Shown: positions 37,326 through 49,443 of the stretch, in pieces | Layout: each line of letters opens with the position of its first letter | How positions within the stretch are numbered: the first letter of the stretch is position 1 | From: Cryptomeria japonica | Lineage: Eukaryota > Streptophyta > Pinopsida > Cupressales > Cupressaceae | Assembly (NCBI RefSeq): GCF_030272615.1 | Contig: NC_081406.1 | Location: 458,146,072 to 458,206,071, forward strand | Direction of reading: 5' to 3' | DNA length: 60,000 bases | The notes under the pieces: generated by a model | Databases searched by the model: none | Seen by the model: only the letters and a program-made list of their open reading frames with translations | What the model was told of the DNA's origin: nothing | Position numbers and translations under genes: made by a program

Positions 37326-38070
37326 TGTAGACACTTAAAATTGCCCTATTTAATTAAATAATTTTTTATTTATTTAACGAATTCATTAATCCTCTTCTAA
37401 GCCTTTCCTCATTTAAATAAATACTTTTATTTATTTAAATTTTGCTTTTCCTAAATTAAATAAATACTTATTTATTTAATTGATTCCATTCCCTCTACTA
37501 ATTAAATAAATCTTTATTTATTTAATTAATTCATTAGCCTTTTCTATCCATGACACATGTCATTCATCTCTTAATTCCTACACTACCTACCCCCTTTATC
37601 ATTTTATTATTTCCTCTACCTACCCTCTAATCCTAGCCGACCATTTATATTTACACCTCTTAATCGTATCCCTCCATTTCTTATAGTGTCTTCTATATAA
37701 GAGGATGCTTCTTTCATTATGAACCCTAATCATTCAAATCAGCTAATGAGCATTCTAATCAATCTTATGCAATCAAGCCTTTTTGCGATCAAACTATCAA
37801 CCACATTTTCATTTTTTGTTGAGCTCTTGTGCATACATAAAATTTGAGAGCAAATATATCAAGCAAGATCAATGGAGATAAGAAGAATGAAGATTCAAAC
37901 CCTAGCTGACATGTGATGGTATAATCTTTTTGATTTTGTTGATTTGCATTATCTTAAGTAATCTTCATATGTTATGGTGGATCTTTGTTGTTGTTAGGCT
38001 AGGGTTTTGTGGTTGAATTTATTTAGTCTTTCAATATTGTTGTTCCATATTCCAGATTTCACCATACACA
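37326..38070 (+). repeat. Gypsy (Tat-like) LTR, plus orientation
   Basis: 745 bp, TGTAGACACTTAAAATTGCC to CACCATACACA. It has an AATTAAATAAAT-rich first third, a possible TATA-type stretch (TCTATATAAGAGG, about 37692) and CCCTAATCATTC after it. It is homologous to the minus-oriented LTR at 46648-47368. Confidence 0.85.
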
Positions 38071-38073
38071 TTT

Positions 38074-38090
38074 TGGCACGCCCGGTGGCA
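38074..38090 (+). other. Primer-binding site of the Gypsy element
   Basis: TGGCACGCCCGGTGGCA begins three bases after the LTR end and starts with the obligatory TGG. I do not recognise the priming tRNA with confidence; it is not the initiator-Met type. Confidence 0.6.
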
Positions 38091-40390
38091 CTCTTGTCCC
38101 TTTTGCATTTAACATCTTTTATTGCAGATTTTATGTTTTTGAACTTCTAGATCTGACATTTTCCGATGACATTTCAACTTTTTGCGTCTGCACCCTCTGA
38201 AATCATGTTTTCGTTTTTCTGTCGTGTCTACACTTTCCAAAATCCCGTCTGTGTTCCCGACAACATTTTTAGTTTCTAGATCACAGATTTTCATTTCAGT
38301 CGCATCTATGCAATCTTTAGGGGCGTCTGTGAGTTTAAATCACGTCCACGCATTCCAAAATTGTGTTTGTATTCTTGACAACATTTTTATTTTCCAGATT
38401 GCAGTTTTTCATTTCACTCATGTTTACGCAGTATTCAGGGGAGTCTATGAGTTTAAATCAAGTTTGTGTTTGGTTTAATAGCACTTGCGTTCTCTGCATT
38501 TTTTTTTGTGTTTTGCATTTTTTAGTTCCTCACTTAGGGTTTCTATTTCATCATTTTGTCTTGCATTTAGGGTTTTAGATTTGGTTCATTTAAGCTAATA
38601 TCTTGTGATCCAGCTAATGAAGTGGTGTAATTTGTTTTTGGAAGCAAATCGTGAATCAAAGGCCCCTATTTTTCACAAAGTATTTTGGGATTTTTTAAAA
38701 ATAAACCTAACTTGTTTGCTTGCAGGAAGGGGTAATTATTTGAAACAACCCAAATTACTAACAAATATTTGTTGCAGGGCCTTGGCATGGGTTTGATTTT
38801 GATTTTCATTGTGTGCTTTGTTTTCATAGATTAGCAAACACTTCAATTGGTACACTAAAATTGAACCAATATCTTTTTTGTCTTGAGCAATAGGCTCTTT
38901 GTGTTTAATCTTTATCTTCCTCCCCACGTGGTCACTAGGACTACTAGTGAGGAGGGAGTGACCCAAGTGGTAGCGAGGCAATACCCCCTCTTCCGAATCA
39001 CTATAAAGAACTGTATCCATGGTGAAATCCATGGGTAACATGTGTTGATTAGTCCACACCAATACTATGTCTCCCCATAAACACGTTTGATCAAATTTAT
39101 TTGATCAATAGTAGGGCATAACCCCTACAGGCTGGGAGCCTTCTGTAATTACAGAGTTGAAAATGTCGCATGTATGGCCACACAAGAAGATGCCCTTACT
39201 GACACCTTTTTGTTTTAGAAAGATAAAATCCTTCTAGTTGCTGGGATAGGAGGTCGGACCTCTGGAGCGGCCCACAAACATACGGTTCTTAGTAGAGGTA
39301 CAAAGTTTGCCATGAGGAGTTTTCACGGGGACTAGTGCTTGGCTGCCCCAGAGAAGTGAGTGTTGAGGGTGGAGCTAGTGGGGTCAAGCACCTAAGTATC
39401 CTCTTTGAATAGCGTATCCTCGGGGGAAACCCCATGTGGGATCAACAACTATTTTCCTGGCCAAGCATAAGAATTGTGCTTGTCTTCTTTTAAACATTCA
39501 AACATTCAAGGCCAACCATCAAAATATTGTGTCTTTTGTCTCTTCAAGTGTATGCAAAACATTTTTACATCAAACAAAACACTTTATTTTGAGTCATTTT
39601 GAGTCTAAACGCTTGCAAACATAGAGTCCTCATCAACATTGTGTCCTCTTATCATGAAAAAATGGTCAAAGATTTAGATTTGGTCACAATAACAACTTCA
39701 CAAATTGGAAAAATTGCAATCGGGCTTTATAAACGTGTTTGTGTCTAATAGAAATAGGACAGCAACACGTTCGTGTCATCATGCAAATTGTATATTCACA
39801 AGATTCTCATAATCATGCTTGTACAATATCTAGTCAAGTTTGTCTTTAATAACCGTGTGTGTGAAGGATGCATGCACACCTATGTTCAATATTGGGAAAA
39901 CTTACAATCCAATGAACAAGAGCAATCAGTTTCAGAATTCTTGAGATTCCTAGGTTATTTCTCCAGGTTTTCATCTACCATTCAACCTATTTTTGGGTCT
40001 CACAGAGTTCATCATTGATTTACACCTTCAATTACATTCACATTTTTCTAAATTCACTTGCTTGTCCCCATCTTACTTTTTCAACACAATACATACAACA
40101 ACATTTTGCTAAGTGGTCCCTCATCAAGGTCTATCACTTTTGGGTCTCATTTGGTTTTACATGGAGTCAAGGTCAACTTACTTCATCAAGAGATCTATCA
40201 TCTCTTTGGAATTCACACCTACTCTACTACATACATACTTGGTCTTACACTTTGACATAGCAAATACACCTCAAATTCATTTACATTCCATCCAACTCTT
40301 GGTCTTCCATACTATTTCAATTTTCATCTAGTCTCACACGTCTTGGTCAAGACCTAGTTCATGGTTGAAACCTGTTCCCAAAAATATAGA
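38091..40390 (+). other. Long untranslated leader of the Gypsy element
   Basis: 2.3 kb without a supported ORF. It contains a T-rich part with repeated GTTTAAATCA and CAGATT motifs (38150-38480), a less AT-rich part (38930-39440) and a segment rich in short direct words (39450-40330). Long leaders of this kind are usual for Tat/Ogre elements. Confidence 0.6.
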
Positions 40391-40695
40391 ATGGAAGCTA
40401 AAGAGGCTCAAGACTCTGCAAATATGAGTGGCTATGAGTACGACAATCATATCTTTTTCAATTTTGACCATACCACACTACCTGACATGGACATCTATAG
40501 AAACATTTAGAATATTGAGAACACGGATAATACAAACAATCATTATGCACAAGATGACAATATGGATAAAACTTCAGTACACTCAGTAGAGGTGGAAGAT
40601 GCAATCATGGATCCTCATTTCAACAAGATGATACAAGAAATCATGAGAAGAGAGATAATATTTCCTTCAAGTGATGGCACAAAGTGGAGCTAAGA
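40391..40695 (+). pseudogene. Broken N-terminal gag segment
   Basis: Starting at ATG 40391 the frame reads MEAKEAQDSANMSGYEYDNH and continues acidic and Asn-rich, with one in-frame TAG near 40508 and an end at TAA near 40693. Its position between leader and gag suggests the N-terminus of gag or a small upstream ORF. I do not recognise a domain. Confidence 0.45.
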
Positions 40696-40990
40696 TACCT
40701 CACGATTTTGGCATGTCCCAAATAATAGAAAATTGACCTACTCAAGAAAATTAAGTCAACATTGATCAAAGGAGACCTAATAGTTGAGGTAATAGAATAT
40801 CATGTCTCGTGCCTGAGTCACCATCATCCTTATTTTAAAAATCCGAGATTTCAAATACACATGGTCAAGCTTATGATACTCAAGAAAGAACATCTCATGA
40901 ACAATTTCGTCTACGCAGACCCTTATGGAAATCTTATGTGGATAAATACATCCAACCACACACCAATACTAAGGACCAAACACAAAGAAC

Positions 40991-42792
40991 TTGGATACCC
41001 AGAGGAATGCTCAAAATTTGGATACAAGAAAACCCCATGTCAAATTTGGGGGCAATACACAAGAGAAATATCATGATATGCCTTATGACCCTATATCGGG
41101 TGGTCCCTACATTCATTATCATTATAGACCCCCTCCATATGAACATGTTTACGATAAATACCATCCATACATGCATTATCCTCCTCCTCCACCCAGTGGA
41201 CCAGGCATGGGATATGGTCCAAGAATTTAGACTCCACCCAAAAACAATTTGGAACAATAGAACAAGGACTTACAAAAGAAGATGGAGGACATCAATACAC
41301 CTAAACCAGCTTACACAATGAGAGATATATGTCCTTATCCATTTGATACAAAAGTTCCAATGCTTCCATTTCCTACACACTTTGTAACACCAAACTTTGA
41401 AAATTACAGAGGCAAAGGGGACCCTACGGCACATATAAGACAATTTTTCACAACTTGCATTGAGGTAGTAGCAGAAGAAACATACTTGATGAGATTGTTT
41501 CCACAAAGCTTAGGTGAACAATCTATGGAATGGTTCTCCCAACTTCCACCTAGAATTAAGCCATGGGGTGACTTAGCAGAGGCATTTATCCAACATTTCT
41601 CATATAACATAGAGATAGATATATCAATTGCCCCTTTCTGTAATACCAAACACAAAGTTGGGGAGTCCTTTTCATCATTCTTACAAAGATGGAGGAATTT
41701 AGCCAACAAATTCTCTTGTGAAATTCCACAAAAACAATTGGTAGAGATGTTTACACAAAATGTCAACAGAGAAAGTGGTTATGACTTAAGGAAAGCTTGT
41801 TTGTGCACTTTTAAGGAAGTCGTTGAGAGAGGCTTAGCAACTGAGAAGGTCTTAATTGAGAAAGGTATCATCAAGATATTTTTAAAAAATAAGGAAGATT
41901 TTAAAGGAAAATACAAGCAACAATTTTGGAACAAGAAAAAGAACACAGTAAATGATGGCATTGTTGATGCTAACATGGTGAGTCCAAAAACCACTCTTTT
42001 AGGACCAAGTTCTTCTACAAACAACCAAGTAAATACACAAGGAACTTCAAAACCATGAAGGAAATATACCCTATTGGGAGAACCACTTGAGTCAGCTTTT
42101 AGGAATCTAGTAGCAAACAAGCTAATAAAAATTCCAGACAATCCTCTATATGAACAAAAATTCAAACCAAATTGGTGGAATGATGATAAGTACTGTGAAT
42201 ATCACAAGAGAAAGGGACATAAAATAGGAAATTGCCACCGCTTGAAGAAAATTATAAAGGATCTATTGATAGAGGTGACATTGAGATTAATGGACATACA
42301 TCCAATCAAGAACATGAAATGTTTAAGGAACCATTCCCTAAACATGACAAGGGAAAAGCCAAAGCCACAGATAATCAAGCCAACTATACCAAACTGTCCT
42401 ATGACTATGATTCAACTATTAACTACATTTCAATGGACAACCATGTTTCTACTATTATCGTAAAGGACAAAATGCCTGGAAGTTCTACCCAAAGAACCAA
42501 AGTTGTCCTAAAAGGAATTGTACCTTCTTCTGAATCCACCTCTAAATGTAATGTCACAACTCGTCGAGGTAAGGTCACCCTGCAAGGTGCTCCAGCTAAA
42601 ACCACCACTTCATCTTTGGCCAAACTTGAGTACAACCTAGGAGAACAGTTTGGGAAGACACCCACGCTTATCTCAATCCTTGAACTGTTACGTATCTCAC
42701 CTTCGCATAAAGCCATACTTGACAAAGTCCTAAGAGAAACTTATGTACCCACTGATCTGAACATGGACCAGTTTCAAGCCATGGTGGGATAG
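40991..42792 (+). pseudogene. Gypsy gag with retrotransposon-gag domain and CxxH-type zinc motif
   Basis: A Tyr/Pro/His-rich part (HYHYRPPPYEHVYDKYHPY) leads to TAG at about 41227, then a 258-codon open frame (41282-42058) with the retrotransposon gag domain (HIRQFFTTC, LFPQSLGEQSMEWFSQLP, WGDLAEAFIQHF, FLQRWRNLANKF). This ends at TGA 42056 where Trp (TGG) is expected. The same frame resumes to the zinc motif CEYHKRKGHKIGNC (about 42190), followed by a 1-base frameshift near 42265 and DRGDIEINGH onward to 42792. Gag assembles the particle and binds RNA. The C-x2-H-x5-H-x4-C arrangement, not CCHC, is usual for Tat-lineage gag. Confidence 0.88.
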
Positions 42793-43757
42793 CTTTTCAT
42801 TCCACATACCCTCACATTTACAGAATCCGATGAGGCATCCATAACATAGCCTCATAATGCACCTCTGCATATTGAAGCCTTTATCTATAAAAATGCATCA
42901 AACGAGTCTTGATAGATGGGGGATCTGGTCTCAATATATATACTTTGAACACAATAACACAATTGGAATACTCGGATAAAGTTGTGAATGCTACAAAGTA
43001 AATTACCATCAAGGCATATGATGATGAAGAGTGTTCATCTAAAGGCATAGTCACTTTATCTCTCAGAGTTGGGCCAGTAACTAAGGATGTGGTTTGTCAA
43101 GTCCTTGATCTAGATCTCACATACAATACAATCTTGGGACGCCCATGGATTCACAATCTGAGAGTCATTCCCTCAACATATTATTAATGTATCAAATTCC
43201 CATACACTAGAGTTGAAGTGATCATCAAAGGCAGCCTGAATATGTTCATATATTGCAACAACCTGCAAAACTTACGACATAGAGCAGAAATAACAATACC
43301 AGTCAATCGAGAGGCTATTCCTTCATCAACATATGTGGATCCAGAATCATTGATACCCTCAACATCCAAACAAACAAAGCTCAAAGAAAAGTTCAAGATT
43401 AAAGATATGGGATGTGGTGAGTATATCTTTCATGTTGATCAACTCCCATTATTTCCTAAGGTATTTGGTCAACATGAAAAAGCTACAAACAATTTACAAT
43501 GCCAAGGAATTGGGTGTGAGCCACCTTGCATTGTGACTACTAAGTCTGAATGCAAATCTCCTCTAGTGGTGCAAGAAGCTCTTGATATCAATAGTCCTAA
43601 GAGTGGTTCCAACGAGGAATCTATTGAGTGTATCGTCATCCCTCTTGATAACTCAAATAGCTTTACCATTTCATCCATTCATTCCATTTCCACTTATCTC
43701 CCAGTGTTGGATCAACAACAATCACAAAATCCCATACTCATTAGGGATCAAAAATGA
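42793..43757 (+). pseudogene. Gypsy protease region
   Basis: After a TAG at 42790 the frame continues with PHNAPLHIEAFI, then RVLIDGGSGLNIYTLNT (about 42903), the retropepsin active-site region in the DGGS form typical of Tat elements. VCQVLDLDL and LGRPWIHNL follow (about 43090-43155). A 179-codon open stretch (43218-43757) holds IPVNREAI, YVDPESLIPSTSKQT and DMGCGEYIFHVDQLP. The last part is a linker that normally precedes RT; here it runs into unrelated low-complexity sequence. Confidence 0.82.
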
Positions 43758-44187
43758 AGTTATGAAAAGAAAAATCTAAAATTCAAAAATAAAGGAAAGT
43801 CCTCTAGTCCAAATCAAAATCAAAAGCTATTGGACTCTAGAAAAATCAAGGTCAAGGATAAAAATCCTATGTAAGAAAAAGACCAAGAGATGATCTCCTC
43901 TAATATCAAAATAACTGGGGGCAAAATTTCTACAATTTCAAGTCAAAAAGAATACTTGTTGCTCCTAAGTCTCCATCATGCCATCCTACTTTCACTTCTT
44001 TTCACAATCATAAGCCTTCATAACTCGTCCACTTGCTCCACACATCCATTACCTTTTGGCAATACATCATGTGAATAGACTTTTAATGGAACTTACTCGA
44101 AGGAATTTGTTGTTAGGGATGCCCAAAATTCTTTAGGTGACACACATATGGGCGTGTGTAGTCCACACACTAGTAATTCTCTCAGTT
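43758..44187 (+). other. Deletion junction where Gypsy RT, RNase H and integrase core should lie
   Basis: Only Ser/Lys- and Ser/His-rich broken frames are present over about 430 bases, whereas some 3 kb of pol are expected. No RT or integrase catalytic motif can be found in any frame. Confidence 0.65.
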
Positions 44188-44478
44188 ACTTTATAAAGAA
44201 GACAGTCACTCGAGCTACACATCATTTAGCTAAGGAACAATGCAGTTACAATCATAAAGTAAAGCATCACACATTTGAGGTAGGTGACTTAGTTCTCAAG
44301 TAGAATCCAAGAAATCAACAGGACCGAGAGAAGAAAGGAAAATTTGAACCCAATTGGCTTGGTCATTATGTCATCACAATAGTCTATGAATTAGGTGCAT
44401 TTCAACTTTTGACCCCGGATGGAGAACCTTTGGAAGATCCGATCAACAACTTGCATCTTCATGGGTTTTACACATAGC
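44188..44478 (+). pseudogene. Gypsy integrase C-terminal tail
   Basis: Words HHLAKEQCSYNHK, FEVGDLVLK, a TAG where Arg or Trp is expected, then GKFEPNWLGHYVI and GEPLEDPINNLHLHGFYT match the C-terminal end of Tat integrase (the GPY-type module, here GHY). It stops at TAG 44476, the natural polyprotein end. Confidence 0.82.
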
Positions 44479-44489
44479 TCTTCAGAGTA

Positions 44490-44700
44490 TCCCAATTCAA
44501 AGATACAAAAAAAACCAAAAAAATCAAAAATACAAAAAAAATATCAACAATACAAAAAAAATAAAAAAATATCAAAAATACAAAAAAATTAAAAAATGAT
44601 CAAAAATACAAAAAAATCATAAAAAATAAAAAATCGTTACTTGGTGAAAACCTAGCAAACAGGTGCCTTGTGACACAAAAAAAAATCCAAACAAAATAAA
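44490..44700 (+). repeat. A-rich stretch (CAAAAATACAAAAAAAT units)
   Basis: Runs of A interrupted by single C, T or TC every 6-12 bases, right after the polyprotein stop. It could be an expanded microsatellite of the element's 3' region. It is not a poly(A) tail, because element sequence (TTACTTGGTGAAAACC and so on) continues beyond it. Confidence 0.85.
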
Positions 44701-44852
44701 GAAATAAATTCGTCCAACGGTGAAAACCACTTCGGTGGTGCCCTGGGCAAGTACCATGGTGAAAAATGGGTTACTGACACCATGTGTAGAGACATTGCTC
44801 CTCCCTCCTTTAGGATTCAATCACATCCCTTCACTTTGCATACACTCACAAC

Positions 44853-45066
44853 CTATCCATCCATAATAAACGTACCCATTCCCATCATGACTTGTTATTG
44901 ATCTACCTAAGATTGGTTAGCCATTCATAATAATCCATTCTTTTCACCCCTATCCATCCATAATAAACTTACCCATTCCCATCATGGCTTGTTATTGATC
45001 TACCTTAGATTGGTTAGCCATTCATAATAATAATTCATTTTCACCCCTTTTCATCCATAATAAATC
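44853..45066. repeat. Tandem repeat, period about 97 bp, two copies and a partial third
   Basis: CTATCCATCCATAATAAAC starts copies at 44853 and 44950, each with ACCCATTCCCATCATG and GGTTAGCCATTCATAATAAT; a third start (CATCCATAATAAAT) lies near 45050. It sits in the 3' region of the Gypsy element. Confidence 0.9.
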
Positions 45067-46647
45067 AGCTACTATTTGTGGCTAGGGCAAATCCTAAGTC
45101 TAGTGATGGGTGTGGAACTAAGAGCATCACACATTCCGAGGAGTAGAGTTTCTTCCAATTTTCTTTAGTCTATCTACGCCCAATCCACAATAAATAAACA
45201 CTTACATCACGGATCTACAATAAAGTTTTGTCTTGTCCATTTTGATCAATTTCAGATGAGATGTAAATAGCAGAAATGGGCTTCAACAAATCAAATCTTT
45301 CAACAAACTCAAACAATATTATGGTTTAGTACTATCTATCCTTTTTATGAAAGTAAACATTGTGACCAAAATCAAATAGACTTATACAAGTGACAAGAGA
45401 CACTAAACTTGAGGACTGCAGTGGATGTTGGTGTCGAGTCTTGGTTTTCTTTTGACTTTGTCTTTTGGTCACATGTCTTTTAGCTTTTTTGGGATGTCTC
45501 TGACTAGAGATTCTATCTCCAGGATGTCTTTGACTAGAAAGGTGAGGATGGGATATGTTCACCTATTGTTTTGTTATCTGTGGATTGTCTCTTAGTAATG
45601 TATGACTTGTCCAAGGATATGAGGACACTATGAGTCTAGTATGAACTGGGGCATTCCTTGTTTGTGACTATTTGATCCCCATGCAAATGGGTACAATGAC
45701 TTTTTGGGTCGAACCTATACCTCGATTGTCATAACCTATTTGCCATAATAAAGATCAATGATGATAAAGCACAAGAATATTTTTCACTTCCATATCTTCT
45801 ATCTTCCATCCCCCTTTCATGATTGACCTCCATCGTCCTTCCAGATTTCGTGTAGCCTACTATCACATGACTGAGTAAAATGACACGCCAAAACTTTTTG
45901 CATTTCATGTAGATTGCACTTGCATTACCACATATTAGTGTTTCATACATACATATAGATATCACAATCGCAGTGCATTTTGCATATAGCATTAGTTAGT
46001 ATATGCATTCTCATATAAAACATAAAATGCCAAAATAATAACACAACACATGTTAGCACATTTTATATTCTCATCATGTAAATAATTATTCGCATTATCA
46101 TATTCATCTGCATTTCATACATTCACATTTGTATAACATATAAAACATAAAAGAACAATAAATATCGCATTTCATCATGTATATATATCTACATTCCTAT
46201 CATAATTAAACATCATAGATACATGTATCTTATACGCATTCATACATCATAGAATCATAAATTTTATTAACACACACAAACATGCATCACATGGAAGCAA
46301 CATCACATAGGTACATATGCATATAGCTATCGAAAGGATGAATCATCTCATATATATATCTAAAAAATCATAAGTGTCATGATTCAATGATGTCAAAATC
46401 ATATGGCTACAATCACTCGAAGGTATTTACATCATCATACAAAAATGGTACAAAAACTGATACTTAGGGATCCATTTAAGACTATGATAAACTCCCTCCC
46501 TTGGAGCCAACCGACCTCAACGGAGTCTGAGCCCTGGAAATCACCACCCTAGAATCATCTCTCATGCCCCCTCTATCTGGTGGTGGTGGAGGACCCATGA
46601 CCCCACCACTCAATGCTTGTCTCCTATCTCTCCCTCCAATGGTCGTG
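45067..46647 (+). mobile_element. Gypsy 3' untranslated region, and a junction near 46480
   Basis: No supported gene. 45556-45735 is repeated in inverted orientation at about 48335-48496. 45900-46400 is rich in CATATA and ATCATA words. From about 46480 to 46647 the minus strand carries a small Pro-rich ORF (GPPPPPDRGGMRDD) next to a primer-site-like TTTTGCACGACC, so this part belongs to the minus-oriented LTR. Confidence 0.5.
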
Positions 46648-47368
46648 CAAAATGTGTATGGTGAAAAGTGGATAATGGAAACAATAATATTGAAATAATA
46701 AATGAAGTCAACCACAAAACCGTAGCCTAACAACAACAAAGATCCACCATAACATATGAAGATTATCTAAGACAATTCAAACCAACAAAATAAAAAAGAT
46801 TATACCATCACATGTCCACTAGGGTTTGAATCTTCATTCTTCCTATCTCCATTAATCTTGCTTGATATATTTTCTCTTAGATTTTATGTGTGCACAAGAG
46901 CTCAACAAAGAATGGAAATGTGGTTGATAGCTTGATCGCATAAGATTGATTAGAATTCTCCCTAGATGAATATAATTATTAGGGTTGATAATGGAGGGGA
47001 GTATCCTCTTATATAGATGACACTATAGGAAATGGAGGGATAAGATTAAGAGGTGTAAAGATAAATGGCTAGCTAGGATTAAATGGCAGGTAGAAGAAAT
47101 AATTAAATAATAAAGGGGGTAGTTAGTGTAGGAATTAAGAGATGAATGACATATGTCATGGGTAGAAAAGTCTAATGAATTAATTAAATAAATAAATATT
47201 TAATTAATTAATAGAGGAAGTGGGACCAATTAAATAAATAAAATATTTATTTAATGAATTAATTAATTAAATAAATATTTATTTAATTAATATAAGACTT
47301 AGGATAAAATAATTCAATAGATAAAAATATTTATTTAATAAGACATGACAATTTTAGGTGTCTTCATT
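46648..47368 (-). repeat. Gypsy LTR, minus orientation
   Basis: On the minus strand it runs from TGAAGACACCTAAAATTGTC to CACCATACACA and aligns along its whole length with the plus LTR at 37326-38070, including the AT-rich first third, CTATATAAGAGGAT, and the GAGCTCTTGTGCACACATAAAAT part. Beside its end lies TTTTGCACGACC, a decayed version of TTTTGGCACGCCC. Before its start lies the purine run AAAGAGGAGAAAAA. It therefore has a polypurine tract and a primer site on its two sides, as a 3' LTR and a 5' LTR would separately have. No target duplication flanks it. Confidence 0.82.
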
Positions 47369-48496
47369 TTTCTCCTCTTTGAGACAATGTATCTTGTCAT
47401 GTTGGCTAAAAGAAGATATGATAAACTGATACAAAGTTGCCCCATGACGAGAATGATATGCCCCCTCGAGAGATTGGATGAATATGTTTGAAAAGATCAC
47501 AAACAATCTCTCAGTAATAAAGAAAGGCTAGAAAGGACTGACAAGATAGGATAGAGTGACATAGTCATGAGATAAAGAAGACTAACGCAAGAGACTAGGG
47601 CTAGGGTAGCCTATAAGATAGACTATGAGGGAAAACATCCTCATTGGCATCCACATACTTAAGAGATCAAAGTGCAGAGAGAGTAAAGAGAAGAGAAGTC
47701 AGGAAAGATGACATTGGTGCACAGATTCAACCGTGTTCGCCGATATCAGAGGCCAGCAAATGCAAGAGAGCCAGTGAGTACCAAAAAACCTCCTTGTACT
47801 TTTGTGTATTAATTGTTGTCATAAATGCATGTTAGGTAGGGATAGAAAATTCCAAGCAGGGGGAAAAAAACTTTAAGGTCCGTATGTTGGTGCCAGGCAC
47901 GTTTGGGAAGGATAGGCGCATTTGTTTCTAGTTTAAACGCATCTATGATTTCAAAGATGTTTGTGCCAGATGCAAGCATGTCTATATTGAGAAGGTGTGC
48001 TTATACAAGATAGAGTCACGTCTGTGTGTTCTAGGTGTGTGTGTGCAGGGAAGGCACATTTGTGTATGTTTAAAGCGTGTTTATGTCTTCAAGGTCAAAT
48101 CAATAGTTCTGTGATAAATATATGATGTTGATTGGATAAGTTGTTGAGAGGATACACTCAAATAGGTCCTCTAGGGAAGACAAGGATAACAAATAGGGTT
48201 GGGATTGACAGTTATATGATAGGACATACGTTGCCAATCAGGAAACTACTCAAGAAGATACACTCAAGCAGAGGCCCTAGAATAGGATAGAGATTCTTGT
48301 GGTTTATCATCATTGAGATTTATTATGGAAAATAGGTTTGACCCAGAAAGTCATTGTACCTATTTGTATGGAGATCAGATAGTCGCAACCAAGGAATGCC
48401 CTAGTTCATACTAGACTCACTGTGTCCTCATATCCTTAGACAGATCATAGAATTACTAAGAGAAAATCCACAAACAACAAAACAATAGGTGAACAT
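47369..48496 (-). mobile_element. Gypsy 3' region in minus orientation
   Basis: Non-coding. About 48335-48496 is the reverse complement of 45556-45735 with scattered substitutions (TTCATACTAGACTCA and AAACAATAGGTGAACAT blocks). The part 47840-48110 contains repeated CGTCTGTG- and GTTTAAA-like words. At about 48497 it joins plus-oriented gag sequence. Confidence 0.6.
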
Positions 48497-49443
48497 CAAA
48501 AGCACTTGGATACCCAAAGGCATGCTCAAAATTTAGACACAAGAAAACCCCGTTCAAATTTAGGGGCAATACATAGAAGCAAACTCATGATATGCCTATA
48601 GAACATGGTATAAACAAACATTCCAATCCTCGTTATGGCCCTATATCAAAAGGTCCCTACACACATCATCATTATAGACCCCCTCCATATGAATGTGTTT
48701 ACGATCAATACCATTCATACATGCATTATCCTCATCCTCCACGAGGTGGCTTAGGCATGGGATATGGTCCAAGAAGTTAATGTCGACCCAAAAAAAATTT
48801 GGAACAATAGATCAAGGACTTACAAAAGAGTATGGAGGACATCAATACACCAAAACCAACAGAAGAAGCATACTTGACGAGATTGTTTCCACAAAGCTTA
48901 GGTGAACAAACATACTTGCAAACAAGGAATGCCCTAGTTCATACTAGACTCACGGTGTCCTCATATCCTTGGACAGGTCATAGCATTACTAAGAGACAAA
49001 CCACAGACAACAAAACAATAGGTGAACATGAAAAGCACTTGGATACCCAGAGGCATGCTCAAAATTTAGACACAAGAAAACCCTGTGTCAAATTTGGGGG
49101 CAATACACAAAAGCAAACTCATGATATGCCTATAGAACATGGTATAAACAGACATTCCAATCCTCATTATGGCCCTATATCAGAAGGTCCCTACACACAT
49201 CATCATTATAGACCCCCTCCATATGAGCATGTTTACGATCAATATGATTCATACATGCAATATCCTCATCCTCCACGTGGTGTTTCAAGCATGGGATATG
49301 GTCCAAGAAGTCAATATCAACCCAAAAAAAATTTGGAACAACAGATGAAGGACTTACAAAAGGATATGGAGGACATCAATACACCAAAACCAGCAGAAGA
49401 AACATACTTGATGAGATTGTTTCCACAAAGCTTAGGTGAACAA
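48391..49443 (+). repeat. 533-bp tandem duplication across a Gypsy rearrangement junction
   Basis: 48391-48923 and 48924-49443 are near-identical. Each contains the end of the minus-oriented 3' region followed by plus-oriented gag (HYRPPPYE-VYDQY through MEDINTPKP to LFPQSLGEQ). The duplicated unit already includes the inversion junction and a 162-bp gag deletion, so both predate the duplication. Confidence 0.9.

Larger units (their letters stand above)
37326..46480 (+). mobile_element. Tat/Ogre-like Gypsy element lacking RT, RNase H and most of integrase
   Basis: LTR (37326-38070), primer site, long non-coding leader, gag (about 40990-42790), protease region (to about 43757), then an abrupt step to the integrase C-terminal tail (about 44190-44478), an A-rich stretch and a long 3' region. 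RT, RNase H and the integrase core are absent between about 43760 and 44190. Long open stretches remain in gag and protease while pol is gone, so it was either a non-autonomous gag-protease element or a deletion copy. No plus-oriented 3' LTR follows; instead an LTR in the opposite orientation lies at 46648-47368. Confidence 0.8.

Noticed and set aside
41282-42058. Domesticated gag gene
   Set aside because: It is open for 258 codons, but upstream and downstream frames of the same gag are broken by TAG and TGA, and a repeat-family LTR and leader precede it; no sign of selection can be shown from one sequence.
46648-47368. Simple solo LTR insertion
   Set aside because: No target duplication (AAAAA-type left flank against TTTTT right flank), and primer-site and polypurine motifs adjoin it, so internal element sequence is attached on both sides.
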